Of a DNA stretch of 18,240 bases, positions 6,968-13,123 are shown in pieces. The stretch is taken from positions 1-18,240 of the forward strand of contig DEQC01000086.1 in NCBI GenBank assembly GCA_002359055.1, read 5' to 3'. Numbering within the stretch: the first letter of the stretch is position 1; each line of letters starts with the position of its first letter. This DNA is from Flavobacteriales bacterium UBA3376. GTDB lineage: Bacteria > Bacteroidota > Bacteroidia > Flavobacteriales > Weeksellaceae. Below the pieces are notes generated by a model. The model was not told the DNA's origin, searched no databases, and was given only the letters and a program-made list of their open reading frames with translations. The position numbers and the translations under genes were made by a program.

Positions 6968-7738
6968 CTATTCTTGATATGGTTTCTTATGAAAGAACTT
7001 ATATTGGTTTCGAAAAAGATCCCCTTTTTTCACCATAAGCAAAGGTTCTTTGTCATAATTTGTTCCTTTTTTCTTTTCTATCATAAATTGATTGTACATC
7101 TTCTCATACAAGGCTTTGTATTTTTCCACATCATCAGAATACTCAATTTTGTTGGCTTCAGTTGTTGAAGAGTAGGTTTCTGCCCAAATGACCAAGCCAG
7201 GTAAACCTTGGTATATAGACGGTCCGTTTGAAACAGGTAAGTCTTTGGTGTACCATACAGTAAGCATAGGGAAGTTGGTTGCTATCGCTTTGTGACAATT
7301 CAATCCATTGATTACTTTTGTTTCATTTTCTAATTTCCATTTCACATCACCGACTTTTCCTTCCGAGAAAAAAGTCTGCTCCATAATCCACTCATGTTTC
7401 ATGGTAATTTTTTCTGGAGTTTTTACAGTCCAAATAATTGTATCAAGCAAAGCGGCTCGTATGTTTTCATATCCTATAGGCTTTACTTGTGTGGTAGAGT
7501 CTAATACATAAACTGAAGAACGATCTTCTAAATTGATGTATAAGCTATAATGATCTACAATTCCACGTCTAAAGTCATAATCAGAAGCCATGGTTGGGGT
7601 GCTTTTCATATCATAATCCGTCATTCTGTGACTACTTACTGGTGAGTTGACGTAATTCACTTTTAAAATTCTATTTTCAGATTGAGCATACAATACGAAC
7701 GACTGAATAAATAGAGATAAAACTAATATATTTTTCAT
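6968..7738 (-). CDS. GLPGLI family protein, copy B
   Basis: 256 residues, with the same signal peptide and the same QGLPGLVI motif at 177-184 as copy A. Relative to A it has Arg38, Asp41, Tyr42, Asp53, Tyr54, Ile152 and RNQYKF at 243-248. Around the last patch (codons 231-248) silent changes are also dense: the codons for Pro232, Leu233, Leu234, Val236, Lys238, Gly239, Leu241 and Phe242 all differ, while the final codons FHKKPYQE are the same. That is a mosaic tract, not random drift. The gene sits after peptide B and its hairpin and before the promoter of the A pair. By analogy with the A copy it should be an envelope protein partnered with its own peptide. Function is unknown. Confidence 0.9.
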   Translation of the reverse strand: MKNILVLSLFIQSFVLYAQSENRILKVNYVNSPVSSHRMTDYDMKSTPTMASDYDFRRGIVDHYSLYINLEDRSSVYVLDSTTQVKPIGYENIRAALLDTIIWTVKTPEKITMKHEWIMEQTFFSEGKVGDVKWKLENETKVINGLNCHKAIATNFPMLTVWYTKDLPVSNGPSIYQGLPGLVIWAETYSSTTEANKIEYSDDVEKYKALYEKMYNQFMIEKKKGTNYDKEPLLMVKKGDLFRNQYKFFHKKPYQE

Positions 7739-7764
7739 GATTTAAATTAATGTTGGTTAAATTA

Positions 7765-7802
7765 ATAAATGAGCGTCCTTTTGGAGAAGGACGCTCATTT
7801 AT
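7765..7802 (-). terminator. Hairpin between peptide B and GLPGLI B (attenuator or 3'-end stabiliser)
   Basis: A perfect 16-bp stem: arms 7765-7780 and 7787-7802 with loop 7781-7786. It begins 9 bases after the peptide B stop and ends 26 bases before the GLPGLI B start. It is the counterpart of 6305-6340, here without the mismatch. No U-tract follows in the transcript direction. Confidence 0.65.
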
Positions 7803-7811
7803 CTGTTTTAA

Positions 7812-8048
7812 TTAAAGATTTTCGAGCACAGAACTCTGAGACTTTTCAGCTGGGTCAATTCCAGTCCACCTAGTAGAACACTTAGTAAAAGTGTGATCTG
7901 TTTCATACTTTGTATCACAACTACCGCCCTTAGTTACAGTAGTGGTTATTTCAGCTTTTTCAAAAGCATCACTTTTCTTAATAGGTGCAAAAGAGAACAC
8001 AATAAAACCAATTGCTATAGCAGCTGTAGAAAAAATCATTTTTTTCAT
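7812..8048 (-). CDS. Small exported two-cysteine peptide, copy B
   Basis: 78 residues. The hydrophobic export signal is identical to copy A through residue 22. The core at 39-57 (TKGGSCDTKYETDHTFTKC) with Cys44 and Cys57 is also identical. The following segment differs: STRWTGIDPAEK at 58-69 against NERWTIPPSGVRDSR in A, sharing only RWT plus scattered residues and three residues shorter. The tail SQSSVLENL (70-78) is again identical. The signal-proximal region differs at 23, 34, 36 and 37. It has its own promoter and leader, immediately after the hydrolase terminator. With only two copies the tail could be conserved by recent duplication alone, but the neighbouring linker has changed and the tail has not. 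Confidence 0.85.
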   Translation of the reverse strand: MKKMIFSTAAIAIGFIVFSFAPIKKSDAFEKAEITTTVTKGGSCDTKYETDHTFTKCSTRWTGIDPAEKSQSSVLENL

Positions 8049-8154
8049 AATACTTTTTATTTAATTTCAATACTCACCTGCTTAGGTCTTTTCCTTATGT
8101 TTTGCTTTTTAAAAAGGGATAAAATATCTGAAACCCTTTAAATAAATAATTTAT

Positions 8155-8184
8155 CAAAAGCGAAGATAAGTAAAATAGTTCAAA
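8155..8184 (-). promoter_or_regulatory. Promoter of peptide B - GLPGLI B
   Basis: Minus strand: TTTG (8184-8181), 18-base spacer, CGCTTTTG (8162-8155). It occupies the same place as in copy A, but the -7 box is further from TAnnTTTG, so this copy may be weaker. The -33 box abuts the hydrolase terminator. Confidence 0.4.
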
Positions 8185-8188
8185 CTAA

Positions 8189-8226
8189 AAAACACCGAAT
8201 CAGCATTTAAACCAATTCGGTGTTTT
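8189..8226 (-). terminator. Rho-independent terminator of the acetyl-CoA hydrolase gene
   Basis: Arms 8189-8200 and 8215-8226 pair perfectly over 12 bp (AAAACACCGAAT with ATTCGGTGTTTT) around a 14-base loop. On the minus strand the stem runs into TTTTTTAG. It lies 22 bases after the hydrolase stop and separates that gene from the peptide B promoter. Confidence 0.85.
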
Positions 8227-8247
8227 ATCAAATATTAAAAAAAACAT

Positions 8248-9525
8248 TTATTTGAACCGTTCAAAATGTGCTTTTTCCAAAGCTTCTCTATGATCAGGAT
8301 GCGCGATACTGATCAACAATTTTGAACGCTGTTCCAAGTTTTTACCGTATAAATTTACCGTTCCATATTCGGTCACTATATAATGCGCATGGCCACGAGT
8401 AGTAACCACTCCAGCACCTTCTTTTAAGTAAGGTGTAATTCTTGAAATTCCTTTATTGGTAACAGATGGCATTGCAATGATCGGTTTTCCGCCTTCAGAC
8501 AGAGCTGCGCCACGCATGAAATCCATTTGACCACCGATTCCTGAGTATTGATAAGTTCCAATTGAGTCTGCACAAATTTGTCCGGTTAAATCAACTTCAA
8601 TCGCACTATTAATCGCAACAGCTTTCGGATTTTGTAAGATGGTTCCTGCATGATTGACGAAAGAAACATTCATAAATGACATATTGGGATTGTCATGGAC
8701 AAAGTCATATACCTTTTTTGTTCCTGCAACGAATGAGGTAACTGTTTTTCCTTTTAAAATCTTTTTTTGAGAATTGTTTATTACACCTGATTCAATTAAA
8801 GGCACCACTCCATCGGAAAACATTTCTGTGTGAATACCTAAGTTTTTATGATTGCCCAAACAATTTAAAACAGCATCTGGAATTGCACCGATTCCAGCCT
8901 GTAAAGTAGAACCATCTTCTATAAGTTCTGCCACATTTTCTCCAATTTTTTGAGTGATTTCATTTCCTTTGCCTCCATAATTCACTTCAGGTAATTCTTT
9001 TTCATGCCAAACCATTGCATCGAATTTTGAATGGTGAATCGGCGAATCTCCCAAAGTTCTTGGCATATTTGGATTGACTTGAGCGATGACGGTTTTTGCA
9101 TTTCTTACTGCAGACCAAGCTGCGTCAACCGAAGTCCCTAAACTACAATATCCATGCTGATCGGGAGGAGAAACTTGAACAATGGCAACATCCAAGGGAA
9201 GGTAGCCTTTGCTAAATAACAACGGAATTTCACTTAAAAAAATTGGCACATAACGCCCTCGTGAACTATTGGCCCATTCCCGAATGTTGGCAGAAACAAA
9301 TAAAGAATTGAGGTAAAAACTATCCGTTACCCCTGGTTTTCTCCATTCCAAATCACCAAACATACTGATAGAAACGATTTCTACATCCTCAAGCTCGTTT
9401 GCTCGATCAAATAAGTGGTTCAGTAAAAATATTGGCGTTGCAGCGCTTCCGTGGGCAAATATACGGTCACCACTTTTTACTAATTTAACAGCTTCTTCAG
9501 CAGTTATGTATTTATATTTTGTCAT
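8248..9525 (-). CDS. Acetyl-CoA hydrolase/transferase family protein (class I CoA-transferase)
   Basis: 425 residues, a full-length cytoplasmic enzyme of the family that includes acetyl-CoA hydrolase, succinyl-CoA:acetate CoA-transferase and 4-hydroxybutyrate CoA-transferase. Motifs seen: AHGSAATP at 24-31, VSPPDQHGYCSLG at 118-130, the glycine loop QAGIGAIPDAVL at 209-220, HTEMFSDG at 232-239 with the probable catalytic Glu234 that forms the glutamyl-CoA thioester, and YSGIGGQMDFMRGA at 327-340. The length and the HTEMFSDG/GIGGQMDF pair resemble the 4-hydroxybutyrate CoA-transferase branch, but the acyl substrate cannot be fixed from sequence. It is a single-gene unit with its own terminator and is divergent from thrS. 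A second, diverged copy of its last 18 codons lies at 6807-6866. Confidence 0.93.
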   Translation of the reverse strand: MTKYKYITAEEAVKLVKSGDRIFAHGSAATPIFLLNHLFDRANELEDVEIVSISMFGDLEWRKPGVTDSFYLNSLFVSANIREWANSSRGRYVPIFLSEIPLLFSKGYLPLDVAIVQVSPPDQHGYCSLGTSVDAAWSAVRNAKTVIAQVNPNMPRTLGDSPIHHSKFDAMVWHEKELPEVNYGGKGNEITQKIGENVAELIEDGSTLQAGIGAIPDAVLNCLGNHKNLGIHTEMFSDGVVPLIESGVINNSQKKILKGKTVTSFVAGTKKVYDFVHDNPNMSFMNVSFVNHAGTILQNPKAVAINSAIEVDLTGQICADSIGTYQYSGIGGQMDFMRGAALSEGGKPIIAMPSVTNKGISRITPYLKEGAGVVTTRGHAHYIVTEYGTVNLYGKNLEQRSKLLISIAHPDHREALEKAHFERFK

Positions 9526-9541
9526 GAATTTATTTTGTTTA

Positions 9542-9572
9542 TAAAGATAAAAATGATTAATGTATTTTGAAA
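9542..9572 (-). promoter_or_regulatory. Possible promoter of the acetyl-CoA hydrolase gene
   Basis: Minus strand: TTTC (9572-9569), 19-base spacer, TATCTTTA (9549-9542). Each box is one base off the Bacteroidota consensus. Weak support. Confidence 0.3.
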
Positions 9573-9804
9573 TGACTCATCTCATTTTAGAGATCGGATA
9601 TTTAACTACAACTTAATCCTGTCATAATTGAAAATTCTGGGATAGATTTTTTTAAATAAATTTATACAAATTATATTTATTTTGAAGCATTATATAGTTA
9701 ATAGGGTTTAAAGTGAATGAATGTTATTTATGAGTTTCATTAAATGTTTTTTCAAAAGTTTTCACATAAAATTTGAAATGAATCAGTAGAATGATTTTTA
9801 ATCG

Positions 9805-9812
9805 TAAATTTG
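9805..9812 (+). promoter_or_regulatory. -7 promoter box of the thrS operon
   Basis: TAAATTTG, an exact TAnnTTTG match, 22 bases before the thrS ATG. The nearest upstream TTTG (9772-9775) is too far for a normal -33 spacing. Confidence 0.5.
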
Positions 9813-9834
9813 CAGTTTTAAAATATATAAGATA

Positions 9835-11757
9835 ATGATTAACATTACCCTTCCAGATGGGAGCATCAAGCAATTCGAAAGAGGGATTACTCCTATGGAC
9901 GTTGCAAAAAGCATTAGTGAAGGATTGGCAAGAAACGTGCTGTCCGCAGTAGTTAACGGTAATCAGGTAGAATCTACAACACCAATTACCACGGATGCAA
10001 CGGTTCAATTATTGACATGGAATGATGATTTGGGTAAAAAAGCATTTTGGCATTCGTCCGCACACTTATTGGCGCAAGCGATAATAGAGTTTTTCCCAAA
10101 CGCTAAATTGACCATTGGTCCAGCCATTGAAAATGGTTTTTATTATGATGTCGATTTTGGTGACGAAGTATTTTCTGAGAAGGATTTTGAGAAAATCGAA
10201 AAGAAAATGCTTGAAAATGCTAAAAAGAAAGCAGAATTTAAGCTGTATTCAGTTTCAAAAGCAGATGCTTTGAAAGAATATGCAGACAATGAATATAAAA
10301 CAGAATTGATCGAAAACCTGGAAGATGGTGAAATCACTTTCTGTACTCATGATAACTTTACGGATTTGTGTAGAGGTGGACACATCCCTAACACTGGTAT
10401 TGTTAAAGCTGTGAAAATTCTTAATGCAGCCGGTGCATATTGGCGAGGCAATGAGAAAAACAAGCAGTTGACAAGGGTTTATGGAATTTCATTTCCTAAA
10501 CAAAAAGACTTGACTGAATATTTAGAATTATTGGAAGAAGCTAAAAAACGCGACCATAGAAAATTGGGTCGTGAGTTAGAGTTTTTTGCTTTCTCTGAAA
10601 AAGTTGGTCAAGGTTTACCGCTTTGGTTGCCAAAAGGTACAGCAGTACGTAGGAAGTTAGAGAACTTTTTGATGAAAGCTCAGCAGAAAGCGGGGTATGA
10701 AATGGTAATCACTCCACACATCGGGCACAAAGATTTGTATGTAACTTCAGGTCATTATGCGAAATATGGTGAAGATTCATTTCAGCCGATACATACGCCA
10801 AATGAAGGAGAAGAGTTTTTGTTAAAACCTATGAACTGTCCTCATCACTGTGAAATTTATAAAACTTTCCAATGGTCGTATAAAGATTTACCTGCTCGAT
10901 TTGCAGAATTTGGAACGGTTTATCGATATGAGCAAAGTGGAGAATTGCATGGATTGACTCGAGTTCGTGGATTTACCCAAGACGATGCACATATTTTCTG
11001 TACACCAGATCAATTGTTGGATGAATTCAAGAATGTAATTGATTTGGTATTGTATGTGTTTAGTTCATTAGGATTTGAAGATTTTGTAACTCAAGTTTCA
11101 TTGAGAGACCCTGACAACAAAGAAAAATACATAGGTTCAGATGAAAATTGGGAAAAAGCTGAGAAAGCCATCATCAGAGCGGCCGAAGAAAAAGGACTTA
11201 AAACTGTTGTAGAATACGGTGAAGCAGCTTTTTACGGGCCTAAACTCGATTTCATGGTGAAGGATGCTTTGGGAAGACAATGGCAATTAGGAACCATACA
11301 AGTAGATTATAATTTGCCTGAGCGATTTGGGTTGACTTATGTAGGTTCTGACAATCAGACGCATACACCTGTGATGATACACAGAGCACCATTTGGATCG
11401 ATGGAGAGATTTGTGGCTATTTTGTTGGAACACACCGCAGGAAATTTCCCATTGTGGTTGACTCCGGATGTATTTACTGTATTGCCAATCAGTGAGAAAT
11501 ATGAAGAATATGGCGAAAAAGTTTCAAAATTCTTAGAAAATTACGATATTCGCGGTCTGATTGATAATCGTAACGAAAAGACAGGCAGAAAGATAAGGGA
11601 TGCAGAAGTGAAAAAAATCCCTTACATGTTGATTGTTGGTGAAAGGGAGATGGAAAATGGAACGGTATCTGTCAGAAAACATGGTGAAGGAGATTTAGGA
11701 ACTATGACTCTTGAAGAGTTAAAGGACAGGCTCCTTAAAGAAATAGAGATTAATTAA
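9835..11757 (+). CDS. thrS: Threonyl-tRNA synthetase
   Basis: 640 residues, full length. It charges tRNA-Thr and edits mischarged Ser-tRNA-Thr. Domains in order: TGS (about 1-62), editing domain (about 65-225) with the site His73, His77 (WHSSAH), Cys179 and His183 (LCRGGH), class II catalytic core (about 245-535) and anticodon-binding domain (about 540-640). The core shows KPMNCPHHCEIYK with zinc ligand Cys335, RYEQSGELHGLTRVRGF (364-380), DDAHIFC with zinc ligand His386, and MIHRAPFGSMERF with the third ligand His516. It is first gene of the thrS-infC-rpmI-rplT translation cluster; infC begins 13 bases after its stop. Nothing in the gene is unusual. Confidence 0.98.
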   Translation: MINITLPDGSIKQFERGITPMDVAKSISEGLARNVLSAVVNGNQVESTTPITTDATVQLLTWNDDLGKKAFWHSSAHLLAQAIIEFFPNAKLTIGPAIENGFYYDVDFGDEVFSEKDFEKIEKKMLENAKKKAEFKLYSVSKADALKEYADNEYKTELIENLEDGEITFCTHDNFTDLCRGGHIPNTGIVKAVKILNAAGAYWRGNEKNKQLTRVYGISFPKQKDLTEYLELLEEAKKRDHRKLGRELEFFAFSEKVGQGLPLWLPKGTAVRRKLENFLMKAQQKAGYEMVITPHIGHKDLYVTSGHYAKYGEDSFQPIHTPNEGEEFLLKPMNCPHHCEIYKTFQWSYKDLPARFAEFGTVYRYEQSGELHGLTRVRGFTQDDAHIFCTPDQLLDEFKNVIDLVLYVFSSLGFEDFVTQVSLRDPDNKEKYIGSDENWEKAEKAIIRAAEEKGLKTVVEYGEAAFYGPKLDFMVKDALGRQWQLGTIQVDYNLPERFGLTYVGSDNQTHTPVMIHRAPFGSMERFVAILLEHTAGNFPLWLTPDVFTVLPISEKYEEYGEKVSKFLENYDIRGLIDNRNEKTGRKIRDAEVKKIPYMLIVGEREMENGTVSVRKHGEGDLGTMTLEELKDRLLKEIEIN

Positions 11758-11770
11758 AAATTTATATACT

Positions 11771-12340
11771 ATCGCAATTAAAAGAAGAGGTGGACGTGGA
11801 CGAGGTCCCAGCAGAAGAGAAGTCAGACAAGATCAGCATAAGATCAATGACAACATTAGAGTACCAGAAGTACGAGTAGTAGGTGACGGTATTGAGTCAG
11901 GAATTTACCCCATTGCAAAAGCCTTAGAGATGGCTGATGAAATGGGTCTTGATTTAGTGATGATTACTGAAAAAGCTAATCCTCCTGTTTGTCGTATAGT
12001 GGATTATAAAAAATTCTTATACGAACAAAAGAAAAGAGAAAGAGAACTCAAAGCGAAGCAACAAAAAGTTGTTGTAAAAGAAATTCGTTTTGGTCCTCAA
12101 ACCGATGAACACGATTATGAATTCAAAAAGAGACATGCGAGAGGTTTCTTAGAAGAAGGAGCCAAACTAAAGGCTTTCGTGTTCTTTAGAGGTCGATCAA
12201 TCGTCTTTAAAGATCAAGGAGAAATTTTGTTGCTTAGATTGGCACAGGATTTAGAGGATATTGGAAAAGTAGAGCAATTGCCTAAATTGGAAGGTAAACG
12301 CATGACGATGATGATTGCTCCAAAAACCAATAAAAAATAA
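11771..12340 (+). CDS. infC: Translation initiation factor IF-3, non-AUG start (probably AUC)
   Basis: 189 residues if started at ATC 11771. IF-3 binds the 30S subunit, keeps it dissociated and proofreads start codons. The first ATG in frame (11930) would remove about 53 residues of the N-terminal domain, although the frame stays open and family-like upstream: IAIKRRGGRGRGPSRR, then DQHKINDNIRVPEVRVVG and GIESGIYPIAKALEMA. No ATG, GTG or TTG occurs in frame between the thrS stop and this segment. The ATC in ACT-ATC-GCA-ATT sits where flavobacterial IF-3 starts (xAIRRR...); ATT at 11777 is the alternative. Linker and C-terminal domain follow (NPPVCRIVDYKKFLYEQ, IRFGPQTDEHDYEFK). A rare start codon gives IF-3 negative feedback on its own translation, as with AUU in E. 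coli. Confidence 0.93.
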   Translation: MAIKRRGGRGRGPSRREVRQDQHKINDNIRVPEVRVVGDGIESGIYPIAKALEMADEMGLDLVMITEKANPPVCRIVDYKKFLYEQKKRERELKAKQQKVVVKEIRFGPQTDEHDYEFKKRHARGFLEEGAKLKAFVFFRGRSIVFKDQGEILLLRLAQDLEDIGKVEQLPKLEGKRMTMMIAPKTNKK

Positions 12341-12366
12341 CGACAAACGTTTAAACCATACATATT

Positions 12367-12564
12367 ATGTCAAAACAAAAAACAAAATCAGGGGCAAAAA
12401 AGCGCTTTAAAATTACCGGTACTGGTAAAATTAAAAGAAAACATGCTTTTAAAAGCCATATTTTAACTAAAAAATCAATCAAGCAAAAGCGTAGATTGAC
12501 TCATATGACTTTAGTTGATAAAGCAGATGAGAATAACATTAAAATGCAATTGAGATTAAAGTAA
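12367..12564 (+). CDS. rpmI: 50S ribosomal protein L35
   Basis: 65 residues, very basic and of normal length: KTKSGAKKRFKITGTGKIKRK at 5-25, then AFKSHILTKKS and KQKRRLT, as in the L35 family. Binds 23S rRNA late in 50S assembly. It follows infC by 26 bases and precedes rplT by 95 bases, the usual order infC-rpmI-rplT. Confidence 0.97.
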   Translation: MSKQKTKSGAKKRFKITGTGKIKRKHAFKSHILTKKSIKQKRRLTHMTLVDKADENNIKMQLRLK

Positions 12565-12659
12565 TTTAATCTCTGGTTTATTCAAATTATTATTAACCCT
12601 GTGCCGGTGCTCATCAAGTAATTTTAAATAATTCGCCCGTCACAAAAAAATGAAAAATT
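12565..12659 (+). promoter_or_regulatory. Possible structured spacer ahead of rplT
   Basis: 95 bases between rpmI and rplT containing a locally GC-richer patch. GTGCCGG (12601-12607) can pair with CCGTCAC (12637-12643) with one mismatch, and AATTATT (about 12585) can pair with AATAATT (about 12627-12633) as an alternative. L20 is known in other phyla to repress its operon by binding a leader that mimics its rRNA site, so such an element is plausible here. I cannot show it from one sequence. Confidence 0.3.
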
Positions 12660-13004
12660 ATGCCAAGATCAGTAAATTCTGTTGCGTCGAGAGCGCGTAG
12701 AAAGAGAATAATGAAAATGTCCAAAGGTTACTTTGGAAAAAGAAAAAATGTATGGACTGTATCCAAAAATGCAGTTGAAAAAGGTTTAACTTATGCATAC
12801 CGTGACCGTCGTCAGAAAAAGAGAAACTTCCGTTCTTTGTGGATTCAAAGAATAAACGCGGGAGCAAGACTTCACGGAATGTCTTATTCGCAATTTATGG
12901 GTGCATTGAAAAAGTCTGAAATCGAATTGAACCGTAAAGTTCTTGCAGATTTAGCTATGAATCATCCAGAAGCTTTTAAAGCAATTGTCGATAAAGTAAA
13001 ATAA
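12660..13004 (+). CDS. rplT: 50S ribosomal protein L20
   Basis: 114 residues. N-terminal basic helix (MPRSVNSVASRARRKRIMKM) then KGYFGKRKNVWTVSKNAVEKG, the RDRRQKKRNFRSLWIQRINAGAR region and a globular C-terminal part (YSQFMGALKKSEIELNRKVLADLA), as in bacterial L20. An early 50S assembly protein and, in several phyla, the autorepressor of its operon. It is the last gene of the cluster, followed by a strong terminator at 13027. An ATG at 12650 is out of frame and is not the start. Confidence 0.98.
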   Translation: MPRSVNSVASRARRKRIMKMSKGYFGKRKNVWTVSKNAVEKGLTYAYRDRRQKKRNFRSLWIQRINAGARLHGMSYSQFMGALKKSEIELNRKVLADLAMNHPEAFKAIVDKVK

Positions 13005-13026
13005 ATTTCAATAATAACGTTTGTAG

Positions 13027-13058
13027 AATCCCACCCGAAAGAGTGGGATTTTTGTTTT
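13027..13058 (+). terminator. Terminator of the thrS-infC-rpmI-rplT operon
   Basis: AATCCCAC (13027-13034) pairs perfectly with GTGGGATT (13043-13050) around an 8-base loop, followed by a T-rich run TTTGTTTT. It lies 22 bases after the rplT stop. Confidence 0.9.
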
Positions 13059-13068
13059 AAAACACAGT

Positions 13069-13104
13069 ATAAAAAAGCCCGACTCAAAAATTGAATCGGG
13101 CTTT
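13069..13104 (-). terminator. Terminator of the plsC-rnhA-TlpA operon
   Basis: AAAGCCCGA...TCGGGCTTT stem (13074-13082 with 13096-13104), extended inward by TCA/TGA across one mismatch. On the minus strand it runs into TTTTTT at 13076-13071. It lies 19 bases beyond the lipoprotein gene stop and is back to back with the rplT terminator. Confidence 0.85.
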
Positions 13105-13123
13105 GAATTTCTTTGCAGTTGAA

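Larger units (their letters stand above)
6921..8304 (-). repeat. Tandem duplication, copy B
   Basis: Second unit, continuous at its upstream end with the intact hydrolase gene. Copies A and B lie in the same orientation with about 54 unmatched bases (6867-6920) between them. No insertion-sequence ends or target-site duplications are visible at the junction, so homologous recombination is more likely than transposition. Confidence 0.85.
9526..9834. other. 309-bp divergent intergenic region, hydrolase gene / thrS
   Basis: AT-rich. It contains the weak hydrolase promoter (9542-9572) and the thrS -7 box (9805-9812). Between them I see no gene, RNA or strong hairpin, and no T-box-like element ahead of thrS. 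Confidence 0.6.

Noticed and set aside
5846..7511. Identical 67-codon plus-strand ORFs at 5846-6049 and 7308-7511
   Set aside because: They are antisense shadows of the two GLPGLI genes; their identity simply reflects the duplication, and they have no promoter or recognisable product.
6351..8048. Peptides as classical double-glycine bacteriocins
   Set aside because: GG is present before the core, but the N-terminus is a hydrophobic Sec-type signal and no C39-protease transporter is in the window. Kept only as an open cleavage possibility.
6424..8141. Plus-strand ORFs opposite the peptide genes and their leaders
   Set aside because: They mirror the duplicated minus-strand sequence and lack promoter boxes. 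The minus frames have clear export signals, promoters and downstream hairpins.
9724..10008. 94-codon minus ORF overlapping the thrS start
   Set aside because: Runs antisense into thrS, composition is that of a shadow, and no signal supports expression.
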